Shown one piece after another: positions 27,873 to 36,210 of a stretch of 64,000 nt of DNA (the first letter of the stretch is position 1; each line of letters begins with the position of its first letter). The notes beneath the pieces are model-generated. The model searched no databases. It was not told where the DNA came from and saw nothing but the letters and a program-made list of their open reading frames with translations. The stretch comes from an uncultured Rhizobiaceae group bacterium (GTDB lineage Bacteria > Pseudomonadota > Alphaproteobacteria > Rhizobiales > Rhizobiaceae). The DNA is taken from contig CALHBJ010000009.1 in NCBI GenBank assembly GCA_937930845.1, positions 1 to 64,000 on the forward strand, given 5' to 3'. The position numbers and the translations under genes are program-made.

Positions 27873-30338
27873 CTATTGTTTTCCTATTCTCTTGATGGTC
27901 ACCTTGGCCTTTCCACAATTATTGCGGTAAAATATCCACCGGTTTTCCTTTTTCGGTTCTGTGGAATCCTGGAAGGTGTTTGTGTGTGTTTCACCGTCAG
28001 CGGCTCTGCACGAAAGATCTTCATCTCGATACCACCACTCAATCGCACGACCAAGCAGCGGCGGTGCAACGGCATCATTGAGATAGAGGAACAAGCGCCC
28101 TTCACTTCTGGCTGTGAACTTGAGGGTTGCCGAATTCACCGGTCGGCCGGAAATTAATAGAGATTGTCTTTCCAAATGGCTGATTGAATAGCGATCAAAT
28201 TGCGTGTTTCCGATCCGCGCAATGGGCTCGTACCAATCTTTGGAAATATGACGCTTTAGGATGGCGGCAGGGTATTGAAACCAGGGATCGCTATCCACCC
28301 AACCCAGAGCGTCCGCCCGAATGGTCGCGTCTGACCAGGCATCTGATAAATTGAAGGTGAGTTCGTATCGAACATCTTTGTCAATCGACACGCCTGTATC
28401 AAAACAGGGACTGTTGGCGACGAAATCAAAAGTTGCCTGATTGGCGGTCCAGTCTTTTTTCGTGTTGCTTTCCTGGCACACGCCACCCGTTCCCGCATCA
28501 TAGACATAAACGCCACGCCAGATGATCAGGCACGCTATGGTGAAGAACATCAGGGCCGCCATACATTCCGTCAAAAACCGAAAGCTGCGCTGAATTCGAT
28601 CTGCCACGGAGAGGTTTAGCGTCGCAATGGAATCTGATGGTTGCAATCTTGTGTCAAACAAACGGACTGCCAGACTGTTGGCCGGCACTGGTTCACTGGC
28701 TGAATTTTCACGCTTGATAAAACGCGCCCAAACAGACCTCATGCTCGACTGAATGCCAGTTCCGATGCGTTTGCCCGTATAAATGCAAACAGCAATTGCA
28801 AAGGCACCAAAGACAAAAAGGTACGGGAAATTTTGATAGTTCTTGGCCCAACCATCTATGGCTGCCAGCCCTGGAATGAAGCTAAGCAACCCAATGGCAG
28901 CGCGAATAACATCGCCAATCCCACCAAGATATGGACCGGCAAGCTTAGCCGTTTCACTGACTTCATGACCCTTGGACATCATCCAGGATGGGAAGAGCAC
29001 GTAAAACCCGATTGCAAAAATCGTTGCCAGATAGAGACCTTTTCCCAGCCAGACTTTGCGCCAGATCATTCCCTGCTGGTCTCTTCGAAATCTGGCCTGA
29101 TCCAGGGATTCGATAGAGTTGTCGGACGCGGGTTTGTCGGGTTGTTCAACAATGGTGCCATCGTCTTTCACCACACAATAATGCTCTGGCAGGCCGATGG
29201 GCGAATAGAGGTCACCGCCGCGATTGATCCTTTCAAAAACACTGGAATGGATTTTGGGGCTTTTGATCGTCACATTGTTCACAACAGGACCACGCCCGAC
29301 CATGAATCTCTTTAACCGGTCGCGCAGGCTGCCTGTCGTGTCGTTGCACAATTCTTCAACCTTTCTGGGGGCATAGCGATACATGTTCCCCATGCCTGAC
29401 CGGTTGTCGTACAAAGGGCCCAGTGGGTCGGCGGCGCGTATATAAGACGCAACAATTTCCTCGTGGAATTTGATCTCGTGCGCATCGCATTTCTGGATCA
29501 TCCAGTTGAGGGACACATGGGCCAATGAATCATCGGGATAGCCGCCACCAACATTTGCGTGCACACCGGCAAACCAGACCTGCTCCAAAGTCTGGTTTTG
29601 GTTTTCGCCGTTTTCGCGCCCAGCTTCGTTCCACAGCATTGGATTAAAACTCTCGCGCTGCTCATCGAGAGCCAATGCGTGGTAGGCTGCACCTATCCTG
29701 GGCGACAGGTCACGGTCATTTGCTGTCAGTCCGGAAATGACAAAGTCCCAAGCCCGGGTCAGTTCATCAAATGGTGCGCCATAGGCATCAACAGTGTCCC
29801 AGACACCCAGGAAGGTGATCACCGGACTACCATCTTCATTTTGCGGCTGGTTGACCGCGTTTTCACCAGCAGGAGCGCGCAAAAATTTCCTGTAAATCCA
29901 CCAATAGGGTACTGTGAATATTGCGGGATCAAATGCCTGGTGCCGGAAATCCCGGTAGGCGTTTTTAATCGACTTTTGCAAGTCCCGGTGGCTGCCCAGA
30001 TCCTTAACGATGCCCTGTTTGGCGATCAGTGCGGCCAGCACGCGCGCTGTAAACGCGCCACGGCTAAACCCCAAAATGGCGATCTTGTCGCCTGGCCGGT
30101 AGACGCGGCACAGACTTTCATAGAGCTGGAGAACATTTTTCTTCAGCCCAAATCCAAAGATCAGACCCAGGAGTCTGATGGGCAGAAAACTGGACGTACC
30201 GACACCGTCGTCGAAAAAAGCAACCTGATCCTTTTCCGTTGTGTCGAGCGCCTTATACAAGCGCCAGACATTTGTCTTATGGGGGCTGGATGCGGCGTTT
30301 CCGGTGCCGTCGGACAATAAGATGATGGTCTTAGACAT
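27873..30338 (-). CDS. DUF2235-domain alpha/beta hydrolase with membrane segments (Tle1-like lipase fold)
   Basis: The 821-aa product begins SKTIILLSDGTGN and has the nucleophile elbow ILGFSRGAFTAR (Ser about 92), FLGVWDTVDAYG and VWFAGVHANVGGGYPD, the hallmarks of DUF2235. Some members are type VI phospholipase effectors (Tle1). The C-terminal half is different. It has three hydrophobic segments (LYLATIFAIGFYVLF; YLFVFGAFAIAVCIY; MAALMFFTIACLIIW) and a long non-cytoplasmic tail with cysteines. ATG 30338 has GTGGAA upstream. It is last in a minus-strand series with a lipoprotein and a peroxidase. No vgrG, hcp or other type VI genes are near, so an effector role is not supported. A membrane-bound lipase or signalling hydrolase is more likely. 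Confidence 0.82.
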   Translation of the reverse strand: MSKTIILLSDGTGNAASSPHKTNVWRLYKALDTTEKDQVAFFDDGVGTSSFLPIRLLGLIFGFGLKKNVLQLYESLCRVYRPGDKIAILGFSRGAFTARVLAALIAKQGIVKDLGSHRDLQKSIKNAYRDFRHQAFDPAIFTVPYWWIYRKFLRAPAGENAVNQPQNEDGSPVITFLGVWDTVDAYGAPFDELTRAWDFVISGLTANDRDLSPRIGAAYHALALDEQRESFNPMLWNEAGRENGENQNQTLEQVWFAGVHANVGGGYPDDSLAHVSLNWMIQKCDAHEIKFHEEIVASYIRAADPLGPLYDNRSGMGNMYRYAPRKVEELCNDTTGSLRDRLKRFMVGRGPVVNNVTIKSPKIHSSVFERINRGGDLYSPIGLPEHYCVVKDDGTIVEQPDKPASDNSIESLDQARFRRDQQGMIWRKVWLGKGLYLATIFAIGFYVLFPSWMMSKGHEVSETAKLAGPYLGGIGDVIRAAIGLLSFIPGLAAIDGWAKNYQNFPYLFVFGAFAIAVCIYTGKRIGTGIQSSMRSVWARFIKRENSASEPVPANSLAVRLFDTRLQPSDSIATLNLSVADRIQRSFRFLTECMAALMFFTIACLIIWRGVYVYDAGTGGVCQESNTKKDWTANQATFDFVANSPCFDTGVSIDKDVRYELTFNLSDAWSDATIRADALGWVDSDPWFQYPAAILKRHISKDWYEPIARIGNTQFDRYSISHLERQSLLISGRPVNSATLKFTARSEGRLFLYLNDAVAPPLLGRAIEWWYRDEDLSCRAADGETHTNTFQDSTEPKKENRWIFYRNNCGKAKVTIKRIGKQ

Positions 30339-30371
30339 GGTCAGTTCCACTTATAATTGAATCAATGAGGG

Positions 30372-31070
30372 CTAATGATGTCCACGGGACCGGGCATGAT
30401 TGTTCAAAACCTCTTTCTTGAATTTGAGATATTCGACAACAACCTTGGCGATAGCGTTGGCCTGATCCTTAGAGATTGTGCCACTTTCCTGGGATATGTT
30501 TTCGATCTCCACGGTCCCGGCACTTGTTTGTGCCGTGGCGTCATCGCCAGTTGCAGAAGTAGTTGCAGCGCCTGGAGAAATGGCAACAGCCGGTGCCCTT
30601 GTGGTGCCGCCGATTGTTTCAATTGCGGCAACCACTGTGATGAAGGAATCGACCCCTAAGAGAACGCGCTGGTAATCTGCCTTGCTGAGAGCGCCGTTTT
30701 GATAGGCCTCACAGATTCGATAATAGCCATCGCGCAAAATCTGTATGGTTTGGGTGCGAAGGCCGATGGAGCCGGCGGATTCGTTACTCGCCGCGCCAAT
30801 GGCGGCTCCAACAGATTCCGGCGATGTGAGACTGCCGGAAATTGCCGCCGCCTGTGCCACCAGCGCATCGGGGCTCGGTTCCGCACAGGCAACCGGCTCG
30901 TTGCGGTTCCAACCGCCCGTTTCGCTGGACAAAACCAGTCTTTGTTTGGCATCGATACTGAGTGTATTTAAATTGCCCAGTGGTCTGATCTTGTGAATGG
31001 TGCTGGAACAGCCAACCAACACAACCGCCGATGCCAACATCACAATCGTTGATTTCTTATTCAAACTCAT
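30372..31070 (-). CDS. Putative lipoprotein of unknown function
   Basis: The 232-aa product has a basic start (MSLNKKSTIV), a hydrophobic core and the lipobox VVLVGC. The mature part has an Ala/Ser-rich helical region (SPESVGAAIGAASNESAGSIG). Next comes TQTIQILRDGYYRICEAYQNGALSKADYQRVLLGVDSFI, a block I have seen in uncharacterised lipoproteins, followed by a low-complexity Thr/Ala stretch and a charged C-terminal helix. ATG 31070 has GGGAG six bases upstream; the 13-residue extension to 31109 is rejected. It sits 33 bp upstream of the DUF2235 gene, so co-transcription is likely. Confidence 0.75.
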   Translation of the reverse strand: MSLNKKSTIVMLASAVVLVGCSSTIHKIRPLGNLNTLSIDAKQRLVLSSETGGWNRNEPVACAEPSPDALVAQAAAISGSLTSPESVGAAIGAASNESAGSIGLRTQTIQILRDGYYRICEAYQNGALSKADYQRVLLGVDSFITVVAAIETIGGTTRAPAVAISPGAATTSATGDDATAQTSAGTVEIENISQESGTISKDQANAIAKVVVEYLKFKKEVLNNHARSRGHH

Positions 31071-31194
31071 TTTCTTCTCCCTTTGATTTCGACGCCCGTC
31101 GAAACCCACAACCCGGAATTAAATGGTGAGAACGGCAAGTTCCCTTGCCGTTCCCGTGCAGTCTTTCGCTGCTCTGAATTGAATAGGTGCGCAT

Positions 31195-32895
31195 TTAAGC
31201 GTCAGGATTTTCCATCAGGAGAGCCGCCCGCATCAGTGCTGGGAAACTGTCAACCAGTTGTCCTGAAACCCGGGGGCCATCGACAGGATGCCAACGCCCT
31301 TCGTTGGAACCTGGTTGTTCCCAGACAGGATCAGGACCGCGCAGGAGAAGTCCGATTATCGTTCCAGCAACCAGATGGCTGCCGAGCGGGCCAAGACGTT
31401 GACCATCGCCAACGACTTCTGCCTCCTTGAGAACGTAGAACCACAGGGGCGTATGGGTATCGAATCCACCGTCCTTGATTTCACCGGATGTGGCACCAGA
31501 GGCAATTTGAGCTTTGGTCAACTGGGGAACCGCAATGCCCAGATTGCCAAGTGCCGAAATCGCTTCCTGTGCTGTAGCAAGATTATGCAGCACGCCGCGA
31601 CGAAGGTTTCGCGCAATCAAATTTCTTTTGATCGGGTTGGTTCCCTCGTTCACCATATTGGTCAGTGGGTCAGCAAGCACGGTATCAATTTTGCGCGTGG
31701 AACGGTCACTGAAACCGGACATGGGGTGCACCAACCGGTCCCAGTCAGCGCCCCAATTGGCGGGCAAACGCGGTCCGTTACCGGCCATGGGATTGGGGGA
31801 AGAACCGGTAAACAGGAACATGAGTTCGAAAGTTGCGCGATCGAGCTGGAAGTTGTCACTGCGCCCGAAATTCTTGTTCCAGTCATAATTGCCACGCACC
31901 ATGGAGTGGCCAAACCGGAAAGCCGCTGTTGAGAATTCCAGCGGCATCGGCAAGCGTTTGCCCGGCATCCAATCGCATTTAGCCAAAAAGTCATCAAACA
32001 TCGCAGGGCCATCATTCAAGATGCTGCGTACAATCTTGGGGTCGCACACTTGCGGCAACCAAACATTGACAATCAGCCACTGGTAAAAACGCCGCACATT
32101 TGCACGTGCCCAATTGAAAACTTCATCTTCATCACCGGCCCGCCGAGACTTTGGCCAGGCGAGAACCATCCGATTGTGGAAGCGCAAAAATGCCAGATGC
32201 ACCTGGGCAACAAACAGATTTTCATCATTGCGCGCATCCCCAATGATTGCCCGCGACAAATTCAAACTGCCGTCGTCCCGGCGAAAAAGCTTAATGTGTT
32301 CGGCGGGAAGTGCATCAATATCTGCTTCGGTAAACCTGCCAGAACTCAGCAACCGGTCGAGACGCAACAGGTCTGCTGCAGGATCCCTTGGAAACTCGAC
32401 ACGCCGATCCATGTCGCCAAACGTTCCAATCCACATAAAAGCCCGGTCTCTTGGGAAACGAAGCAGGCTGTTCAGCTTGTCCAAAGCATCATTGCCCGTG
32501 GCACCGGATTGACCGTAGAGGCTGTCAAGATCGAACTGGCCTGTGCGGGTGTTCAGCAGAATTTTTGCAACCGCGCTGCGGTCTTGAGGCGATAGTGCGG
32601 GGTCTTCGATACCGGGGAGCGCGCCCATCGACCCGTCTTCCGTCATACCGGTCATGTCGTGATCGACGAATTGCCCAAAATAAGTAAAAACCGGCGCTAA
32701 GCTGGAATGATCACCGGCCTGATCAACAATTGTCTCGACCATGTCGCGGTGAACGGCATCCAGTTTATCCAGCGTATCTGAGGCAAATGGCGCGACAGGG
32801 GCATCGCCAAACAGATACCCAAAATGGCCGCAATTCTCTTTTTCCTGACCAGCAGTCAAAGGAATATTCTGTCCGTGTGAATATGATACAAGCAT
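31195..32895 (-). CDS. Animal-type haem peroxidase family protein (peroxidasin-like)
   Basis: The 566-aa product shows the active site of the peroxidase-cyclooxygenase superfamily: distal YFGQFVDHDMTG (Gln75, Asp78, His79), the Arg motif GDARNDENL (Arg222) with LAFLRFHNRMV after it, and the proximal FRFGHSMVRGNYDWN (His330). These enzymes use hydrogen peroxide to oxidise halides, thiocyanate or organics. No signal peptide is visible (start MLVSYSHGQN), so it is either cytoplasmic or exported by a non-Sec route. ATG 32895 has GAGG eight bases upstream. The 228 bp between it and the upstream regulator are AT-rich and contain tandem TTTGCGG words, likely its promoter. Confidence 0.9.
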   Translation of the reverse strand: MLVSYSHGQNIPLTAGQEKENCGHFGYLFGDAPVAPFASDTLDKLDAVHRDMVETIVDQAGDHSSLAPVFTYFGQFVDHDMTGMTEDGSMGALPGIEDPALSPQDRSAVAKILLNTRTGQFDLDSLYGQSGATGNDALDKLNSLLRFPRDRAFMWIGTFGDMDRRVEFPRDPAADLLRLDRLLSSGRFTEADIDALPAEHIKLFRRDDGSLNLSRAIIGDARNDENLFVAQVHLAFLRFHNRMVLAWPKSRRAGDEDEVFNWARANVRRFYQWLIVNVWLPQVCDPKIVRSILNDGPAMFDDFLAKCDWMPGKRLPMPLEFSTAAFRFGHSMVRGNYDWNKNFGRSDNFQLDRATFELMFLFTGSSPNPMAGNGPRLPANWGADWDRLVHPMSGFSDRSTRKIDTVLADPLTNMVNEGTNPIKRNLIARNLRRGVLHNLATAQEAISALGNLGIAVPQLTKAQIASGATSGEIKDGGFDTHTPLWFYVLKEAEVVGDGQRLGPLGSHLVAGTIIGLLLRGPDPVWEQPGSNEGRWHPVDGPRVSGQLVDSFPALMRAALLMENPDA

Positions 32896-33123
32896 TTGAT
32901 CAACCTCTCTGGTGCGTGTTTCGTGATGAACAGCCCCACAGCACTATTGAAGTTGACCGCAAATTCTCCGCAAATAATCCGAAATGCGTCCGTGAATTCG
33001 CTCATTCCATTGAAAAAATTAATCTTTTTGGAAATGATGCTGCTCGAATTGCCACACAATTTGACAAGCACACGCCCCCATTCAGCACGGATTTGACAGA
33101 CCAAATTCGAGCAAAAAAGTGCG

Positions 33124-34761
33124 TCAGCTCAGTTCTTTAAGTGGGGAGAGGCTTTCTGTTTTTACCAGATTGTATTTGCGCAACAGGGATGCTGGATAAT
33201 CGCCATCTGTGAGCAGGCGCTCAACGGAAAAGTCCGGTTCCAGCAATTTGAGTTTCTGTGTCCAGTGGGAAGCCCGGTCCATGGAGCCCCCTTCTGCATG
33301 TAGCGCAATCAGATAACGCAAGGGTGGGCGACAAGTGGACGAGAACGCCGCGCACCGTTCAGCCGACTGAATGGCCTTGTCATAATTGCGTGCAGCACTG
33401 GCTGACAATGCCAGTTGCATATCCCACCAGAAACGATAGGGCGATCCCTTTGACAATTGGCGTCCGCGTTCGCCGGCATGGACTGCTTCTTCAATGCGGT
33501 CGGAATATAAATAGGTGAATGATCGAGACCACCATGCAAGCGGATTTGACGGGTTGAGCCGCAGGCTGTCGCGAGAAAGCTCTTCGGCTGCTGCAATGTC
33601 CTGGTCCAGAATCAGGCGCGCATTGGCAGTGGTTGCAAGTATTGAAGAATTTGACGGTTCTGCCTGCAGAGCTTTCTGAGCCAGCATCAGACCTTCTTCG
33701 CGCAATTCCTTTGAAGAATTACCATGTCTCTCCACATGCTGTATTCCGCGCAACTGGGCTCGCCATGCGGTAAAGATTGCCCGTGGGTCAATTTCATATG
33801 CCTGCTTCAACATGTGGTCGGCCTGGGCCACACGGGAAGGATCGAGCGAAAACAATTCCCTTAACGCTGCAAGACCAAATTGTGTGGCGCTCACATGCTC
33901 TTTCGACAATTCTCCTGGGCGCCCCAAGAAATCCGCAATAGCGGCAACAATTTCGTTGAGCCAACTCAAGACAGCGACATTATTGACCGGCAAAAAATCA
34001 TTGACTTGCACCATTCGATTGTCTGACCACAGCAATTCGCATGAGGCTGCATGAACGCAATTTGCGGTCAAAAACAGCTGACCTTCTCCCAGCTGTGACA
34101 CGTTGAGCTGGACCTTTAGCGCATTAGTGAACGTGGCCACCACGTCATGTGTATATGTGGGAATAGACAAATTTTCCCGCAGTGACCGCGCGACGCTGTC
34201 AATCAGAAATGTCTCAATAGCATTGGTAGATTGGTCCCCCGTCCCGCCTGCCAACAAGACGATTACCGGATTTTGTATTGGACTTGAGGCCATTGGCGGA
34301 GACTGGGGAGCCAGTGATCTTTCGATCAGCGGTCGGGCCAGGTGATGGGAGGCAAATTGATGTGCCCGTTCCAATCGCAGCCAATCGTCAAACTCATTGT
34401 CGTTAACGTCCAGTCCCTCAAGGAATTCCTGATCGCGATCCGGCTCAGCCAGTTTGACTTTCGACATGTCCAATTGAACACACTGGCGGTTTGCCGTGAG
34501 GAGGTGGCCGAAATCACCCAGGGAGTTGCGAATGGCGGTAAGGGCCTGGCGCAGGGAGCCGCTGGCTTGTTCGCTGCTGCGGTCACTCCACAAATGAGAT
34601 TGTAACCAGGTTCTTGAGCGCTTCCCCTCCGGCGAAGTTGCCAGAATTGCAATGAGCGCCTGACATTTCTTGAGTCGTGGGGTCAGGTCGGTTGCGTCTC
34701 CGCTGGCAACAGAAAACGAACCCCAAAGGTTGATTACAATATGCGCCTCAGAAATTGACAC
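33124..34761 (-). CDS. SARP/BTAD-like winged-helix regulator with TPR-type C-terminal domain
   Basis: The 545-aa product starts with an OmpR/SARP-like DNA-binding domain: INLWGSFSV, LTPRLKKCQALIAILATSPEGKRSRTWLQSHLWSDRSSEQASGSLRQALTAIR and NRQCVQLD (residues 8-105). A middle domain resembles the TolB-like module of CadC-type regulators (VIVLLAGG..., about 165-280). The C-terminus is made of TPR-like helical repeats (LSLDPS/AEPSNSS/LNPSNPLAWW). GTG 34761 follows GGGGAGG, and the longer TTG start is rejected. It lies between the peroxidase operon and the divergent PAP2/protease operon, so it is the natural regulator of both. No receiver or membrane segment is present, so the signal is probably sensed by the TPR part. 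Confidence 0.8.
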   Translation of the reverse strand: MSISEAHIVINLWGSFSVASGDATDLTPRLKKCQALIAILATSPEGKRSRTWLQSHLWSDRSSEQASGSLRQALTAIRNSLGDFGHLLTANRQCVQLDMSKVKLAEPDRDQEFLEGLDVNDNEFDDWLRLERAHQFASHHLARPLIERSLAPQSPPMASSPIQNPVIVLLAGGTGDQSTNAIETFLIDSVARSLRENLSIPTYTHDVVATFTNALKVQLNVSQLGEGQLFLTANCVHAASCELLWSDNRMVQVNDFLPVNNVAVLSWLNEIVAAIADFLGRPGELSKEHVSATQFGLAALRELFSLDPSRVAQADHMLKQAYEIDPRAIFTAWRAQLRGIQHVERHGNSSKELREEGLMLAQKALQAEPSNSSILATTANARLILDQDIAAAEELSRDSLRLNPSNPLAWWSRSFTYLYSDRIEEAVHAGERGRQLSKGSPYRFWWDMQLALSASAARNYDKAIQSAERCAAFSSTCRPPLRYLIALHAEGGSMDRASHWTQKLKLLEPDFSVERLLTDGDYPASLLRKYNLVKTESLSPLKELS

Positions 34762-34965
34762 GTTGCCTCCCCAAATCAAGCAGACGTTTCATGGGCTTCC
34801 AAATGCAAGTGATAAACTGTCTCACTTTAGCAATAAAAGCGCAAGGCGAGCGGGGCACCGTTAATTCTTCGCAAATTCTAGACTGTCGCGGCGCAGCACC
34901 ATTGACGGGGAATTGTTTGAAGCCACAGCATCTCATCAGCAATTGCATCGCTGAAAGGGAATATC

Positions 34966-36210
34966 GTGACAGGTTCAGGTTTTATACAAGGGTCAGGGCA
35001 AGGAAGCGGTCAGGGGTCTGGTCAGGGCTCAGGGCAAGGGTCGGGCCAAGGATCAGGTCAGGGCTCTGGGCAGGGTTCCGGTCAGGGCAGCGGACAGGGT
35101 TCCGGTCAAGGCTCTGGTCAAGGTTCAGGTCAGGGCTCTGGACAGGGCGCAGGGCACACACATGCCGGTGGCCCATCCAGCACTTTGCTGAATTATGCGC
35201 TGGCTGCCACCCATGACGGCACTATCGGGTTTTGGGATGGCAAACAGAGATTTGCCAAGGTTCAACTGGGCACGGCCGATGATGGCGATTTGAATTATCT
35301 CATGGCAGCGTCGCGCACCAATGTGCTGGCGGCTGAGTTAAGCCAGTTCTTTTCCGTCGAAAAGAAAAACGGCATTGCCACGGTTTATCAAAATGCCCAA
35401 CCACTATTGTCGTTAAAGAAACCAGACGATCCGTTTTTCGAGGAACAATTGAAATGGCTTCGCGATTATGCCGATCTTCGAACCGACCGCATTGATGAAA
35501 TTCATCTGCAATTGAATGACCTGCTGTCTTTCTTTGGCGGCGTTGGGCTGATCAATTCAAGCCGACGAAAACACACATTGGCGCTGTTGAGAACAATCCT
35601 TGGACAGCTCGTGCGCACCGGATATTTGATGAAGCACTATTGTCGTGCCCCGCGCCCCATTGATCTTTCTTTTGAAGTCTATCCGATCATTCAAACGCCA
35701 GACCATTCCAGCTTCCCCTCCGGTCATGCGACGGAAGCATTTGCAGTGGCAACTGTTCTGCATATTTTGATGAGCAAGAAGACCAAGGTGGGTCTGGAAC
35801 CTCTGCCCGTTAACAGGGCAATACAGGGAGGCAATCCGGTGGCTGATTTTCCAGGCTATCCGTTATTGTATCGCATCGCCTATCGCATCGCTGTTAATCG
35901 CACCATTGCTGGAGTTCATTTTCCCGTCGACTCCATGGCAGGTGCAGCCCTTGGTTGCACACTGGGCCATGCGTTTCACGCCCTGGCCAAAGGTAAAACG
36001 CTTTCGCCCATTCAGCCGAAATCCGCACGCTCGACCCATTCATTGATGGACAAGAGGAGTGACTTCACGCTGGGCGGCCTGAACGAATTTCTTGAGAAAT
36101 TGCGACCTGCTGAGAATTCTCAAACTTCAAAAAGCCCACTCACCGCGCCTATGTTTTCCAGGCTTTGGAAACAAGCCGAAGAGGAATGGAACCACGAGGC
36201 GGCCTCATGA
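34966..36210 (+). CDS. PAP2/vanadium haloperoxidase-fold protein with N-terminal GSGQ repeats
   Basis: The 414-aa product carries the three PAP2 motifs: KHYCRAPRP (Lys223, Arg230, Pro231), SFPSGHA (Ser252-His254) and NRTIAGVHFPVD (Arg312, His318, Asp322). The long helical N-terminal part (NYALAATHDGT, LRDYADLRTDRIDEI) and the spacing fit the vanadium-dependent haloperoxidase-like branch rather than membrane PAP2 lipid phosphatases. No transmembrane helices are evident. Residues 9-60 are 13 perfect GSGQ tetrapeptides followed by GAGHTHAGG. GTG 34966 has AAAGGGA five bases upstream. It overlaps the next gene by ATGA. It may be a haloperoxidase or an acid phosphatase; the two share this site. 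Confidence 0.85.
   Translation: MTGSGFIQGSGQGSGQGSGQGSGQGSGQGSGQGSGQGSGQGSGQGSGQGSGQGSGQGSGQGAGHTHAGGPSSTLLNYALAATHDGTIGFWDGKQRFAKVQLGTADDGDLNYLMAASRTNVLAAELSQFFSVEKKNGIATVYQNAQPLLSLKKPDDPFFEEQLKWLRDYADLRTDRIDEIHLQLNDLLSFFGGVGLINSSRRKHTLALLRTILGQLVRTGYLMKHYCRAPRPIDLSFEVYPIIQTPDHSSFPSGHATEAFAVATVLHILMSKKTKVGLEPLPVNRAIQGGNPVADFPGYPLLYRIAYRIAVNRTIAGVHFPVDSMAGAALGCTLGHAFHALAKGKTLSPIQPKSARSTHSLMDKRSDFTLGGLNEFLEKLRPAENSQTSKSPLTAPMFSRLWKQAEEEWNHEAAS
34990..35145 (+). repeat. 13 tandem 12-bp repeats encoding GSGQ
   Basis: Thirteen in-frame copies of a GGN-TCN/AGC-GGN-CAR unit encode perfect Gly-Ser-Gly-Gln repeats. The protein sequence is invariant while third positions vary from copy to copy, so selection acts on the peptide. 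Such tracts act as flexible linkers or low-complexity surface segments and can change length by slippage. Confidence 0.95.

Noticed and set aside
27873-30338. DUF2235 protein as a type VI secretion effector
   Set aside because: No vgrG, hcp, PAAR or immunity gene is near, and the protein has its own membrane segments.
32856-33104. 82-codon minus ORF upstream of the peroxidase
   Set aside because: Overlaps the start of the peroxidase in another frame, is in AT-rich promoter DNA and shows no family features.
34990-35145. Short tandem repeats as a CRISPR array
   Set aside because: The 12-bp units are contiguous, in frame and without spacers; they encode GSGQ.
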